Positions 1-9,366 of a stretch of 64,000 bases of DNA are shown piece by piece. The notes under the pieces are model-generated. The model was not told where the DNA came from and made no database searches. It saw nothing but the letters and a program-made list of their open reading frames with translations. Origin of the DNA: Dactylosporangium fulvum (GTDB taxonomy: Bacteria > Actinomycetota > Actinomycetes > Mycobacteriales > Micromonosporaceae); contig NZ_CP073720.1 in the NCBI RefSeq assembly GCF_025137375.1, positions 2,752,501-2,816,500 of the forward strand, given 5' to 3'. The position numbers were made by a program, and so were the translations under genes. Each line of letters opens with the position of its first letter. Within the stretch, counting starts at the first letter, position 1.

Positions 1-3000
1 GGTCCGTCGGGTCGGGCAGGGCGAGCAGCTGCAGGTAGAGCGTGGCCGCGTCGGCGCCGAGGCCGTGCCGCTCGGCGACCTCGGCGACCAGGGCGGGCGC
101 CGAGCGGGACGGGTCGTGCTCGGCGCCCTCGGCACCGGGCGGCACCTCGGCGCCGACCCAGTCGTCGAGCTGGTCGCCGAGGATCGCGCGGACCGCGACG
201 ACCGGGCCGGTCGGGCCGTCCGCGAACGCGATCAGCGCCGCCAGGATCGGGTCGTCGAGGCCGTCGAGGCGGGCGGGCCGGAAGCGGATCTCGTGCCAGT
301 ATCCCCGCTGGGGGACGTAGAACAGGCCGGCGTCGATCATCCGCTCGTCGCGGGTGACCGGGACGCCGAGGCCGCGGAGGAACTTCTCCAGGCGCTCGCC
401 GTCGGTGCCGCCGATCGTGATGCCGAGCTCCGGCTCGCGGAGCCGCTGCCGGGCCAGCTCAAGGACACGGGGGAGGGCGGCGCGGACCGGGTGGTCGTTG
501 GGCAGCCGCCGGACCAGCCAGGGCACCGCTCTGGCGAGGGTGACGAACAGGTCGTCCTCGTCGACACCGGCGACCGGTCCGGCGAGCCAGCGGCAGGTCG
601 CCACGTTGGCGACGCCGTGCAGGAACTCCGACGGGCTCAGCCCGGTCGCCGCGCCCGAGCGGCGGAACTCGACGATGAGCTCGTCGTCGACCGGGGTGCG
701 AGCCCCGACCCGTTCCGCGCGCCAGGCGGCCAGCCGCTGGAGCGCCGGGCCGTCGCTCCACAGCGTCGCCAGGTCGTCGGGCAGCAGCACGGCGTGGACG
801 CCGCTGCCCTGCGAGAGCGTGCGGTCCCGCTGGACGCTCTCCATCGCGGCCTCGACGGCGGCGTCGGTGACGGACGGGTCGATCTGCCAGCCGTCGGGAC
901 GGCCGTGCTTCCAGGTGTGCTCATCGGCCGGGCCGGCCAGCAGGACGGTCGCCTCGGCGAGGCTGATGCCGGCCGCGGCGGAGATCGCCCGCACCACGTC
1001 GGGCCGCCACGGCAGGGCACCGCGCTCGCGGGCCAGCGCCACGAACGCCGTCACCCGCTCCGCGTCGATGCCGTGCGTGTGCTGGATCGACTCCTGCCCG
1101 ATGGTGTGTCCCGGCACCGGCCCGAACCGGCCGTCGGCCGAGTGCTCCAGGGCCCGCACCTCGCCGTCGCTGCGGTCGACCCGCAGGGCGACGAGGCGTC
1201 GCCCGCCGAGGTCGAGGATCTCCCCGACCTCCAGCACCGGCTGGTTGGTGTCGGAGTGGAGCCGCACCCGGCGCACCCGCCCACCGGCGGCCAGCAGGCC
1301 CGACCCGGCCATGATCTCCAGGAGGTCGAGCAGCGCGGCGCGGTGCTCGGGCGGGGTCACCAGCGACACCGAGCGGTGCAGGATCGCCGGTAGGGCGCCG
1401 ATGGCGTCGAACCAGTCGGGGTCGGCGCCGGCCACCAGCGCCGCGATCGGCTGCCCCGGCTCGCGCCCGGTGAGCGCGGCGCCGACGTGCAGGTAGAGCC
1501 GCACCGCCTCGTGGCCGTGGTCGTAGCAGTTCGGGATCAGGCCGCGCAGCGCGGCGTCGAGCAGCCGGTCACCGGGCTTGTCGGCGTCGGGGTCGGTCTG
1601 CTCGCTGACCGGCAGCGCCGAGATCTCGGCGGTCGCGCCGGCGAGTCGCAGCAGCCGGGAAGTGGACCGGGCCGTGTCCCGCACGATCCCGGTGACGCCG
1701 TCGATCAGCGCCGGGTGCGTCACCCCGGGCAGTGCCTCGGTGACCAGCTTGCGCACCCCGTCGCCGTCCGGGACGGCCGCCGTCTCGGCGAGCACCGCGG
1801 CGAGCAGCTCACCGGCCGCCCGGTCGGTGAAGACCCGCAGCGCGGCCGAGCCGGCCTCGTCCCGGGGCAGCAGGTAGTGCCAGTAGGCCGGCGGCGGCAC
1901 CAGCGGTGTGCCCTCGGCGAACGCCGAGGTCTGCCGCCCGGTGCCCAGGAAACCGAACTGCATGCCGTCGGCTGTCCACAGGCCCACACCCGAGGCGCGC
2001 CAGGCGTCCTGGACGACCACGCCGTGCAGGGTGCCGGACCCGGGGAACCGGATCGCACCCACCAGCCGGCCGGACCGGGCGCGGTGGCCGTCGTCGACGT
2101 CGGGCAGGGTGAACGTGCGTCCGTCGACGGACTCGCCGATCTGGGCGCCGCCGGGGGTGCGGCGGACCCGCCAGCCGACGAGCCCGTCACGGTAGCCGAG
2201 CGGGCTGCCGGACAGGCGCTCGCCGGCCGGCAGGAGCCGGCAGGAGTGGGGATCCAGCGGCTCGCCGTCGACCGCGCCGCGCTCGAAGAACGCCGGCAGC
2301 GACTCGCGGCCGAGCGCGCCGGTCGCCACGTCGAACTCCCGCCAGTGCCACGAGTAGTCGGTCTCGGATTGCACCAGCACCCAGTGGTGCAGGCCGTCGG
2401 TGGCGACCGTGCCGCGCTCCTGCGCCGAGTGGTCGCCGGCGTGCAGCGGCCGGCCACCGGCGGTGCGCCCGCCGCCGGGCAACGCGACGGACAGCGCGGC
2501 GTTGGTGGGGAACGCGTCGTCGGGTGTGATGAAGACGTCGTCGGGCGCGCCGCTCCAGTAGCCGGCCCGCTCCGGGCCCAGGTCCCAGCTCACCAGAAGC
2601 TGCCCGTCGACGTACCGGACGGCGGTGCGCCAGTCCCAGCGGCGCTGGTCCGGCGGGATGCGCAGCAGGTGCTCCAGTTCGACACCGTCGCCACCCGCGA
2701 CGACCACCTGGTCACCGGCGCGCACCACGAGCTGGGGCCACTGGGTCAGCATGTGCACACCGGTCTGGCCGTCGAGCGCGATCCTGGTGACCGCCTCCTC
2801 GAGCGCCGGCCAGCCGAACTCGTCGAAGACGCCGGTGCGCAGGGTGCGGCCGAGGACCGGGCCGAGGTCGTGGTCGAGAATGCGCCGCACCGCCTCCGGG
2901 TTGACCGCCAGGCCCTCGGGGCAGGAGACGAGCGCCAGCCGGTCGAGCTCCGCGTTGATCGTCGTCAGGCCCTGCTGGACGACCCGGTCGGCGAGGCGGT

Positions 3001-4450
3001 CCATCCACCAGTGCAGCACCGCGCGGAGCCCGGGCACGCCCACCACGGCCGCGACCCGGGACGGTGTGGCGGAGACGTGGTCGCTCCAGTTGACGCGCAG
3101 ATGCCCTTCGACGCTGTCGGCCAGCCCGGGCAGCAGCCCGGGGTGGCGCCCGACCTCGACGAGGTCGCGCCGGCCCTCGGTTTCGTCCTCGAGCCAGCGG
3201 TCGACGGCGCAGGTCGTGTCGGCGGGCACCTCGGCGAGCGGCACGCCGAGCGCCAGGCACGTGTCGACGAGGTCGAGGTCGACCAACTGCCGGCTGCGGC
3301 ACAGCTCGACCGGCACGCCGTCGGACCGCAGCCGCCCGGCCATCCGCTCCGCGAGCACGAGCAGCGCCGGCAGCCGCTTGCGGCGCCAGGTCGCCCGGTG
3401 CCGGTCCAGCCGTGCCAGCCAGCCGGCCGGCCCGTCGGGCGACTCGGCCGCGGCCGGCACACCGCCGGCCGGTCCGGTGAGCGCCTCCGTGACACCGGCC
3501 TCGTCGAGCAGGTCGAGCCAGACGTCGGCCGGGCACTCCTTGGGGAACATGCCGAGCAGCCGGCCGCGGATCTCCGGATCGCGGCGGGCGATGCGCACCA
3601 GCGTCGGCCGGTAGGCCGTCCAGAAGCCGGCCGGCGCGCGCAGGATCGACGGCGCGGCGAGCAGCTCCAGCAGCAGCGTCTCCTCCTCGGCCGCGCCGAG
3701 CTTCGCGGCCTTCGCCAGCCGGCGCAGATCGGCGTGCATCTGCGCATACGGCGGCATGCCGCCGAGGGTGCGCTCGACGCACAGCCGGCGGAAGCGGTCG
3801 TAGGCGGTCGCCGGGTCGCAGCGGGCCGCGAGGTCGCGGGCGTGCGCGGCGAGTGCCTTGGCGGTGAGCGCGCCGGCCAGGGCGAACTCGAGGAACACCG
3901 TGTGCTGCCGGTCCTCGTCGATGGCGAGGGCGTAGAGCCGCTCGGCCTCGCGGGCCTTGCCGAACATCGTCGCCGCGTAGGAGGTGCTGTCGGCGGCGAG
4001 GAACGCGCGGGCCGCCTCCTCGTAGAACGTCGGCAGGAAGTGCGGCACCGAACGGGCGAGACGCTCGCCGAGCTCGTTGAACCCGTCGCGGGCCGGGCCG
4101 ATGCGGGACTTCGCGACCCGGACCAGCCGCTCGATCTCCTTGACCAGCGCGAGGGCGTGGTGACCGTTGGCCGGGTCGTGGACCAGCGCCCACGCGGGGA
4201 AGCCGAGCGCCTGCTGCCGCACCACGCCGACCTCGGCGACGGCCTCGGGGGCGGTGAAACCGAGGAACTCCATGGTGAGGTCCTCGGCCTGGCCGAGCGT
4301 GCCCGGCACCAGCCGGACCACGGTCCGGTCGCCGAGGACGGGATGCCGATACGCCCTGGTGGTCAGCGTGTCGACCGTGTCCGTGCCCGCCCCGCCGCCG
4401 GTCGGCAGCACGGCTCCCGCGTCCAGCAGTGCCTCGTCGACGGTGTTCAT
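1..4450 (-). CDS. very large uncharacterised protein, DUF4132-associated (3' end outside window)
   Basis: The reading frame stays open from an ATG at 4450 to the left edge, at least 1,483 residues, so the C-terminus is missing. The ATG overlaps the stop of the upstream DUF4132 gene in an ATGA arrangement, implying translational coupling. The first ~550 residues look helical (Ala/Leu/Arg-rich with many short amphipathic stretches). A middle part around residues 600-900 is rich in Trp, Gly and beta-type segments (for example WHWREFDVATG). I see no signal peptide, membrane segment, Walker motif or zinc ligand set. From family knowledge, very large proteins beside DUF4132 proteins occur in actinobacterial clusters that also encode MoxR-type AAA and VWA proteins; those would lie to the left and cannot be seen here. 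Function unknown; the existence of the gene is well supported by third-position GC and coupling. Confidence 0.8.
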   Translation of the reverse strand, partial: MNTVDEALLDAGAVLPTGGGAGTDTVDTLTTRAYRHPVLGDRTVVRLVPGTLGQAEDLTMEFLGFTAPEAVAEVGVVRQQALGFPAWALVHDPANGHHALALVKEIERLVRVAKSRIGPARDGFNELGERLARSVPHFLPTFYEEAARAFLAADSTSYAATMFGKAREAERLYALAIDEDRQHTVFLEFALAGALTAKALAAHARDLAARCDPATAYDRFRRLCVERTLGGMPPYAQMHADLRRLAKAAKLGAAEEETLLLELLAAPSILRAPAGFWTAYRPTLVRIARRDPEIRGRLLGMFPKECPADVWLDLLDEAGVTEALTGPAGGVPAAAESPDGPAGWLARLDRHRATWRRKRLPALLVLAERMAGRLRSDGVPVELCRSRQLVDLDLVDTCLALGVPLAEVPADTTCAVDRWLEDETEGRRDLVEVGRHPGLLPGLADSVEGHLRVNWSDHVSATPSRVAAVVGVPGLRAVLHWWMDRLADRVVQQGLTTINAELDRLALVSCPEGLAVNPEAVRRILDHDLGPVLGRTLRTGVFDEFGWPALEEAVTRIALDGQTGVHMLTQWPQLVVRAGDQVVVAGGDGVELEHLLRIPPDQRRWDWRTAVRYVDGQLLVSWDLGPERAGYWSGAPDDVFITPDDAFPTNAALSVALPGGGRTAGGRPLHAGDHSAQERGTVATDGLHHWVLVQSETDYSWHWREFDVATGALGRESLPAFFERGAVDGEPLDPHSCRLLPAGERLSGSPLGYRDGLVGWRVRRTPGGAQIGESVDGRTFTLPDVDDGHRARSGRLVGAIRFPGSGTLHGVVVQDAWRASGVGLWTADGMQFGFLGTGRQTSAFAEGTPLVPPPAYWHYLLPRDEAGSAALRVFTDRAAGELLAAVLAETAAVPDGDGVRKLVTEALPGVTHPALIDGVTGIVRDTARSTSRLLRLAGATAEISALPVSEQTDPDADKPGDRLLDAALRGLIPNCYDHGHEAVRLYLHVGAALTGREPGQPIAALVAGADPDWFDAIGALPAILHRSVSLVTPPEHRAALLDLLEIMAGSGLLAAGGRVRRVRLHSDTNQPVLEVGEILDLGGRRLVALRVDRSDGEVRALEHSADGRFGPVPGHTIGQESIQHTHGIDAERVTAFVALARERGALPWRPDVVRAISAAAGISLAEATVLLAGPADEHTWKHGRPDGWQIDPSVTDAAVEAAMESVQRDRTLSQGSGVHAVLLPDDLATLWSDGPALQRLAAWRAERVGARTPVDDELIVEFRRSGAATGLSPSEFLHGVANVATCRWLAGPVAGVDEDDLFVTLARAVPWLVRRLPNDHPVRAALPRVLELARQRLREPELGITIGGTDGERLEKFLRGLGVPVTRDERMIDAGLFYVPQRGYWHEIRFRPARLDGLDDPILAALIAFADGPTGPVVAVRAILGDQLDDWVGAEVPPGAEGAEHDPSRSAPALVAEVAERHGLGADAATLYLQLLALPDPTD

Positions 4451-5325
4451 GCCGCAGCCTCCTCGCCGCTCTGTTCCACGATCCGGCCCGCGTAGAGCGC
4501 CGCGGCCATGCGCATGCCTTCGGACCAGGCCACCGGGCCGATCTCGCCCAGCGGGATCGACGAGCCGCTGGCCCGCACGAACACCAGGTCGCCCGTCTCC
4601 GCCTCGGAATAGGGGTCGTCCGCGCCGACCCAGCTGCGTGCCTCCACCGCGCTGCCGTCCTCGAAGACCCGGCAGACCGCGTAGCCTCCCTTGACCGGAT
4701 AACCCTGCGACGCCGCGCGGGCCAGCAGGTGCCGCAACTCGGCGAACCGGCCGCCGGCGTAGTCACCGACGCTCGTCGCGGCCGGCTCCAGGTCGGCGGG
4801 GCACGTCCACGTCTGGCGGAACAGCTGGTCGACGGACTGCTCGACGCCGAGGTCCGCGGCGAACTCGCGGAGGTCGTCGAGGTCGGGCAGCCGCACCGGA
4901 TGGGGGATCGCGACCCGGGCCGCCGGCAGCCGCACGGTCTCGCCGTCGAGATTGACGATGCCGACCCCTTCCGGGCCGGCGTCACGCAGGAAGCCCACCT
5001 CGTCGGGGTCCCAGCCGCCGTCGTCGTCGAGGACCGCGACGACCAGGTCGGTGAGCGCCGCCCGCCAGACCTCGTCGGGCCAGACCCGGGCCAGCACCGC
5101 GGCCGGCACCGGCAGCGACCGCACCATCCACAGGTCGACCTGCTCGCGGACCTGTGCCTCGTGCCGGCCCAGCCACTCGACGAGCTGCCGCAGGTTGACG
5201 ACCGCGGCGTCGTCGCGCAGCGCCGCCGGCATCGATCTGAGCACCTTGCCCTTGGCGTTGCGGCACGCTATCTGCCCCGACACCAGGGTGACCTCATAAC
5301 CACCGCTCGCCGCCAGCCATGTCAT
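4447..5325 (-). CDS. DUF4132 domain-containing protein
   Basis: A 292-residue protein that matches the DUF4132 pattern almost end to end. Features include a glycine-rich beta start (GGYEVTLVSGQIACRN), a WMVRSLPVP segment near residue 67, IPHPVRLPDLDDLREF in the middle, and a C-terminal SEGMRMAAALYAGRIVE. DUF4132 was first noted in E. coli YehI/MolR-type proteins and has no established biochemical activity. It is cytoplasmic by sequence (no signal or membrane segment). It is the first gene of a coupled pair with the giant protein that follows (4-base overlap). The ATG at 5325 lies about 100 bases from a divergent DUF2277 gene, so the region between should hold both promoters. Family assignment is firm; role is unknown. 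Confidence 0.85.
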   Translation of the reverse strand: MTWLAASGGYEVTLVSGQIACRNAKGKVLRSMPAALRDDAAVVNLRQLVEWLGRHEAQVREQVDLWMVRSLPVPAAVLARVWPDEVWRAALTDLVVAVLDDDGGWDPDEVGFLRDAGPEGVGIVNLDGETVRLPAARVAIPHPVRLPDLDDLREFAADLGVEQSVDQLFRQTWTCPADLEPAATSVGDYAGGRFAELRHLLARAASQGYPVKGGYAVCRVFEDGSAVEARSWVGADDPYSEAETGDLVFVRASGSSIPLGEIGPVAWSEGMRMAAALYAGRIVEQSGEEAAA

Positions 5326-5432
5326 GCGACCACTGCCTTACCGATCTAGGGGAGCTCCTCGGACCCCCGGGAGGTTAGCGACCCGGTGCGACATTTTTTC
5401 GCGCACCGGCCGCCACCTGGCATGGTGGAGGC

Positions 5433-5717
5433 ATGTGCAGGAACATCCGGGTGCTGAACAACTTCGAACCGCCGGCGACCGAGGACGAGATCGAGGCCGC
5501 CGCGCTGCAGTACGTCCGCAAGGTCAGCGGCATGACCAGACCGTCCGCCGCGAACCAGGAGGTGTTCGCCGCCGCCGTCCAGGCGGTCGCCGCGGCCACC
5601 CGCGAGCTGCTCGATGCGCTGGTCACCAGCGCGCCGCCGCGCGACCGCGAGATCGAGGCGGCCAAGGCGAGGGCCCGCGCCGCGGAGCGCTACGGCACAC
5701 AGGCGGCGCAGGGCTGA
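5433..5717 (+). CDS. DUF2277 family protein
   Basis: A 94-residue protein that opens with the family signature MCRNIRVLNNFEPPAT followed by AALQYVRKVSG, the conserved core of DUF2277. The family is common in actinobacteria and proteobacteria and has no assigned function. The conserved N-terminal Cys-Arg-Asn and the small size have led to no firm model. The GGTGGAGG just before the ATG is an acceptable ribosome binding site. The gene stands alone between the divergent DUF4132 operon and the kinase gene, 57 bases before the latter, so it may share a transcript with the two-component genes. Confidence 0.88.
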   Translation: MCRNIRVLNNFEPPATEDEIEAAALQYVRKVSGMTRPSAANQEVFAAAVQAVAAATRELLDALVTSAPPRDREIEAAKARARAAERYGTQAAQG

Positions 5718-5774
5718 CGCACGGCACGCGCCCGTCCGGCGGATGCCTTCCGGCTGCCGTGTCAGGGACGATGC

Positions 5775-6986
5775 GTGTCGATGGGTGTCGCACAGCGGGT
5801 GAGATCCGGGCTCGACTGGTCGTTGATCACGGTCGACGCCGACGCGGACGGTGTGGTGCGGCGCAACGAGGAGCGCCTGGCCAGCACCGTCGCGTTCATC
5901 CGGCTCGCCACCGTGCCGTTCCTCGCCGTTCCGCTCGTACAGTGGCACGACCTGCTACGGCCGTGGCTCATGGTCGCCGTGCTGGTCGCCGCCGTGGCCG
6001 AGGCCGGGTGGTTCTTCCGCCGTGCGCGGCGCCCCGGCGGCATCCGGGGTGACGAGGTCCTCGCCTGGGTCGACGTCGCGTTCTGCGTCGCGCTCATGGT
6101 GGCCGGCTCCCGCGCCGGCCTGCCGGACGAGCGCAACACCGTGCTGACGGAGCTGGTACCGGTGAGCCTCGCCAGCCCGGTCGTCCTCGCGTTCGCCGTC
6201 GGGTTCCGCCTCCGCGCCGTCGCCGCCGTCCTGCTGCTCGCCGGGGCGTGGACCATGGCGGTGCTGCCGGACGTCACGCAGAAGCTCGGCTCCGACATCC
6301 TCGGGTTCGTCGTGTGGTACCTCGCCGGGCTCGCGGTCGCGACGCTCCTGCGCAGGATGGCGGCCGAGACGGCGGCCGCGGTCGCGCAGGCCAGGCGCGC
6401 CGAGCTCCTCGCCGCCGAGCAGACGCACCGGGAGGTGGAGCGGAGACACCAGGAAGGCGTGCGCCGCTCGCTGCACGACGGCGTGCTGCCGATCTTCGAC
6501 GGCATCGCCCTCGACGAGCGGCTCGGCGACGACACCCGCCGCGCCGCTCGCCGGGGCGCGATGCGGGCCCGTGCGCTGCTGCGCGGCACCGGCCCGCCGC
6601 ACCCCGGCGGCTTCGAGCAGCGGGCGTCCGAGCTCGCCGACACGTTCCTGGACCTCGGCCTGCTGCTCACCCCGCGGCTGTACGTCCACGCCGACCCGCC
6701 CGCGGACGTCACCGACGCGGTCCTCGCCGCCGCGCACGAGGCGCTCGCCAACGCGCTGAAGTACGCCGGCCCCGACACCGAGGTCGTGCTGTTCGTCGAG
6801 TCCACCGCGGAGGGCGGCGAGATCTCCGTCCTGGACACCGGCCCCGGCTTCGACCCGGCCACGACGCCGAAGGGCGGCGGCTACACCGCGTCGCTGCCGG
6901 CGGTCGAGGCGGTCGGCGCCACCTGGTCCGTCACCGCGAGCCCGGGCCGGGGCGCGAAGGTGGTGCTGCGATGGCAGTGCCCGTAG
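5775..6986 (+). CDS. sensor histidine kinase (NarL-partner type)
   Basis: A 403-residue membrane kinase. Roughly residues 35-185 hold four to six hydrophobic segments, followed by a charged linker and a dimerisation helix with the motif RRSLHDGVLP, where H234 is the likely phospho-acceptor. The ATP-binding domain shows the N box (HEALANALKYA, N326) and the G1 box (DTGPGF, D354). The layout resembles the DesK/NarX-like HPK7 group, with a short two-helix phosphotransfer region. Its last 16 bases overlap the start of the response regulator, so the two are made together. The start could be GTG 5775 or ATG 5781; AGGGA lies 5' of both. The signal sensed is unknown; the membrane region is short and lacks a large extracellular domain. 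Confidence 0.85.
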   Translation: MSMGVAQRVRSGLDWSLITVDADADGVVRRNEERLASTVAFIRLATVPFLAVPLVQWHDLLRPWLMVAVLVAAVAEAGWFFRRARRPGGIRGDEVLAWVDVAFCVALMVAGSRAGLPDERNTVLTELVPVSLASPVVLAFAVGFRLRAVAAVLLLAGAWTMAVLPDVTQKLGSDILGFVVWYLAGLAVATLLRRMAAETAAAVAQARRAELLAAEQTHREVERRHQEGVRRSLHDGVLPIFDGIALDERLGDDTRRAARRGAMRARALLRGTGPPHPGGFEQRASELADTFLDLGLLLTPRLYVHADPPADVTDAVLAAAHEALANALKYAGPDTEVVLFVESTAEGGEISVLDTGPGFDPATTPKGGGYTASLPAVEAVGATWSVTASPGRGAKVVLRWQCP

Positions 6987-7771
6987 TGGTCGTCGACGAC
7001 CACCGGATGGTCGGCGTGCCCCTGGTGGCGGCGCTGACCCCGGCGCTCGCCGCGCACGGCTTCCGGGTCCTGCCGCTGGCCGTGACGGTGGCCGCGGTCG
7101 GCCGTACGACCGCACCCGGCGTCGCCGTCTGCGACGTCATCCTCGACGGGGGCGTCTCCGGCGCGGCCGCCGTCGAGGCGCTGGCCGGCCGCGGCTGGCG
7201 GGTCCTGCTGATGTCCGGCGCCGCGCCGGAGGAACAGGTCCTCGACGCGGTCGCGGCCGGCGCACGGGGCTATCTGGTGAAGTCCGACGATCCCGGCAGC
7301 CTCGTCGCCGCGATCCTGGCCGTGGCGGCGACCGGCCGGCACCTGTCGCCGTCCCTCGCCGCGCTGCTCTACGCCGATCTCGGCCGCCGCCCCGAGCCGC
7401 GCCTGTCCGCCACCGACCAGCGCGTGCTGCGCAGCTTCGTCCAGGGCGAGGACGCCGAGCGGGCCGCCGCTTCCTGCGGGCTGACGGAGCCGGAGGTACT
7501 GGCCGGCGTCGAGCGCATCTTCCGCGCGGCCGTCGAGCGGCGCCGCCGGCACCAGCTCACCCCGCGCGAACTGGAGGTCGTCCGCGCGGTCGCCTGCGAA
7601 CACCTGTCGACCGCCGAGGCCGCCCGCCGGCTGTTCATGTCGATCGACACGGCCAACACCCACCTGCGGTCGATCCGCCGCAAGTACCGCCTCGTCCACC
7701 CGGACGCGCCGGCGACCCTGCCGCAACGGACCGCGGCCCAGCTCTGGGCGCGTGAGCTCAACCTCTGCTGA
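6971..7771 (+). CDS. NarL/FixJ-family response regulator
   Basis: A 266-residue DNA-binding regulator paired with the kinase encoded just before it (ATG at 6971, inside the kinase gene). The receiver domain has the acidic pair D9/D10, the phospho-acceptor D55 in VCDVILDGG and K104 in YLVKSDD. The C-terminal LuxR-type helix-turn-helix is clear in LTPRELEVVRAVACEHLSTAEAARRLFMS-like sequence between about residues 195 and 250. The linker between the domains is longer than usual (about residues 125-190) and contains a second region resembling a degenerate helix-turn-helix, LSATDQRVLRSFVQGEDAERAA. The gene is followed by a strong stem-loop terminator. Targets are not predictable from the window. 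Confidence 0.88.
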   Translation: MAVPVVVVDDHRMVGVPLVAALTPALAAHGFRVLPLAVTVAAVGRTTAPGVAVCDVILDGGVSGAAAVEALAGRGWRVLLMSGAAPEEQVLDAVAAGARGYLVKSDDPGSLVAAILAVAATGRHLSPSLAALLYADLGRRPEPRLSATDQRVLRSFVQGEDAERAAASCGLTEPEVLAGVERIFRAAVERRRRHQLTPRELEVVRAVACEHLSTAEAARRLFMSIDTANTHLRSIRRKYRLVHPDAPATLPQRTAAQLWARELNLC

Positions 7772-7830
7772 CGGATTCACCAGTCTTGGCGAGTGCCTGT
7801 GCCCGTGGCCGGTTGCCAGACTGGAGTCGC

Positions 7831-7861
7831 GCGGTGGTCACGCGGGGGGTGTGACCACCGC
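7831..7861. terminator. bidirectional stem-loop terminator
   Basis: A perfect 11-base inverted repeat (7831-7841 and 7851-7861, GCGGTGGTCAC and complement) around a 9-base loop. It sits between the 3' ends of the convergent response regulator and binding-protein genes, the place expected for a shared terminator. There is no U tract, which is normal for actinomycetes. Confidence 0.75.
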
Positions 7862-7891
7862 GCCCGGCGGCGGACGACGGCCGTGCGGCGG

Positions 7892-9247
7892 TCACGCCCC
7901 GGCAAGGCCGCCCTCGGTGCCGACCTTCTTGGTGGCCAGCGCCCGCACGATCAGCGCCGTCTCCTCGTAGCCGACGATCAGCACGCCGTCGGGCTTGAGC
8001 TCGCGCACGCGGGTCGCGAGGCCCGAGAAGTCCTCGGCGGTGGCCGGGTAGCTCATCAGGTCGATGCTGTCTTCGGTCATGCCGGACGCCACCAGGTTCG
8101 CCTTGACGTTGCCCTGCAGGCCCATGCCGTATGCGTCCTCGCGCGCGACGATCACGACCCGGTGCGGGCCGTCGCGCATGATGACGTCGCTGAGCGCCCG
8201 CGCCTGCAGCGCGTCGGGCGGCGCGGTCCGGAAGAACAGGCCGTTGTCCGCCACGTTGCTCAGCTCGTCGGAGGTCGATGACGGCGAGATCAGGATCCGC
8301 CCGGCCTCGACGACCTTCGGGATCACCGCCTTCGTGACGCTCGACGACGACGCGCCGACCATGACCTGGACGCCCTGGCTGATGAACCGGTCGACGGTGG
8401 CCGCCGCGACCTTGGCGTCGGTGCCGTCGTCGCCGTCGACGTATTCGACGGGCACGCCGAGCACCCCGCCGGCCGCGTTGAGGTCGGCGATCGCCAGCTT
8501 GGCGCCGGCGAAGCGGGGTGCGCTGCGGTACGCGAGCCGGCCCGTGTGCGGCATGAGCGCCCCGACCTTCAGCGGCGCGGGGCGCTTGTTCTTGTCGGAC
8601 GCCGGCGGGGGCGGTGCGGCCGTACTGGCGGTCTTCGAATCGCCTGCCCCGACGTACTCGGTCAGATTGTCGTTGATGGTGTTGTCCCGGCCGAAGTGCA
8701 GGGTGCCGTACGAGGCCGTCGACGGCTCACCCTGGTCGGTCATGCCGCCCTGGCTCATCGAGACGCCGCGGTACGCGAAGTCCTTGCCCGACTTGGCCAG
8801 CGGCAGGCAGGTGGCGGCGCTGTCGCAGGTCGTGCCGGACGTGGTCACGCCCACGACGTGCTTGGCGAAGACCGTCGCCTCGGTCGTACGGGCGGCCTCG
8901 GCGGCCAGCGCGGTGATGATCACGGCGTCGTAGGCCTCGGCGGCGTAACCGAAGTCGGCGAGCGCCCCGTCGACCGTGCGCAACCGGTTCTTGAACGCCT
9001 CGGGCAGCTTCAGTAGCGGCGCGGTGCCGGTCATGCCGGACAGCAGGGACGGGTTGTCCTTGAGTTTGTCACGCAGCGCGTTGGTCATGTTGGCGTCGGC
9101 GCCGTAGAGTCGGACCACAACCGGGGTCTCCGGTTCCTGGCCCGACTCCGTCTTCCTGGTGCCGCAGCCGGCGAGGGTGACCGCCGTCGCCGTGAGCGCG
9201 GCGGTGATCCACCGCGCCCGGCTTGCCTGCGTCGCACTGTTTCCCAC
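7892..9247 (-). CDS. branched-chain amino acid-type ABC substrate-binding lipoprotein, lobes in permuted order
   Basis: A 451-residue exported lipoprotein with lipobox LAGC at C28. Its two parts are recognisable pieces of a type I periplasmic binding protein (LivJ/Peripla_BP_6), but in reversed order. Residues ~43-205 (LYGADANM, FGYAAEAYDAVIITALAAEA, TSGTTCDSAATCL) match what is normally the C-terminal half. A Pro/Ala/Lys linker follows. Residues 226-451 (LKVGALMPHTGRLAY, ADLNAAGGVLGVPVEYVDGDDG, FFRTAPPDALQARAL, DGVLIVGYEETALI) match the normal N-terminal half. The protein stops where that half usually ends, so this is a circular permutation and not a duplication. No permease or ATPase genes lie nearby, so the partner transporter, or a sensory role instead of transport, is unknown. 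Upstream GGAGGACC precedes the ATG. Confidence 0.85.
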   Translation of the reverse strand: MGNSATQASRARWITAALTATAVTLAGCGTRKTESGQEPETPVVVRLYGADANMTNALRDKLKDNPSLLSGMTGTAPLLKLPEAFKNRLRTVDGALADFGYAAEAYDAVIITALAAEAARTTEATVFAKHVVGVTTSGTTCDSAATCLPLAKSGKDFAYRGVSMSQGGMTDQGEPSTASYGTLHFGRDNTINDNLTEYVGAGDSKTASTAAPPPPASDKNKRPAPLKVGALMPHTGRLAYRSAPRFAGAKLAIADLNAAGGVLGVPVEYVDGDDGTDAKVAAATVDRFISQGVQVMVGASSSSVTKAVIPKVVEAGRILISPSSTSDELSNVADNGLFFRTAPPDALQARALSDVIMRDGPHRVVIVAREDAYGMGLQGNVKANLVASGMTEDSIDLMSYPATAEDFSGLATRVRELKPDGVLIVGYEETALIVRALATKKVGTEGGLAGA

Positions 9248-9366
9248 TGGTCCTCCGGATCCGCTGTAACGGCCGCGAGGACTTTAGGGGCACGGAGTGC
9301 CCTGATCCGGAAAACCGTGACGACCTTGACGAAACCTTGTGGGAACCCCTAAACCTTTCGAGACCG

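Noticed and set aside
65..4495. Long plus-strand open frames opposite the giant gene
   Set aside because: They are antisense shadows of GC-biased codons, with Arg/Gly/Gln/His-rich composition and no domain; the minus-strand frame is coupled to DUF4132 and has normal protein composition.
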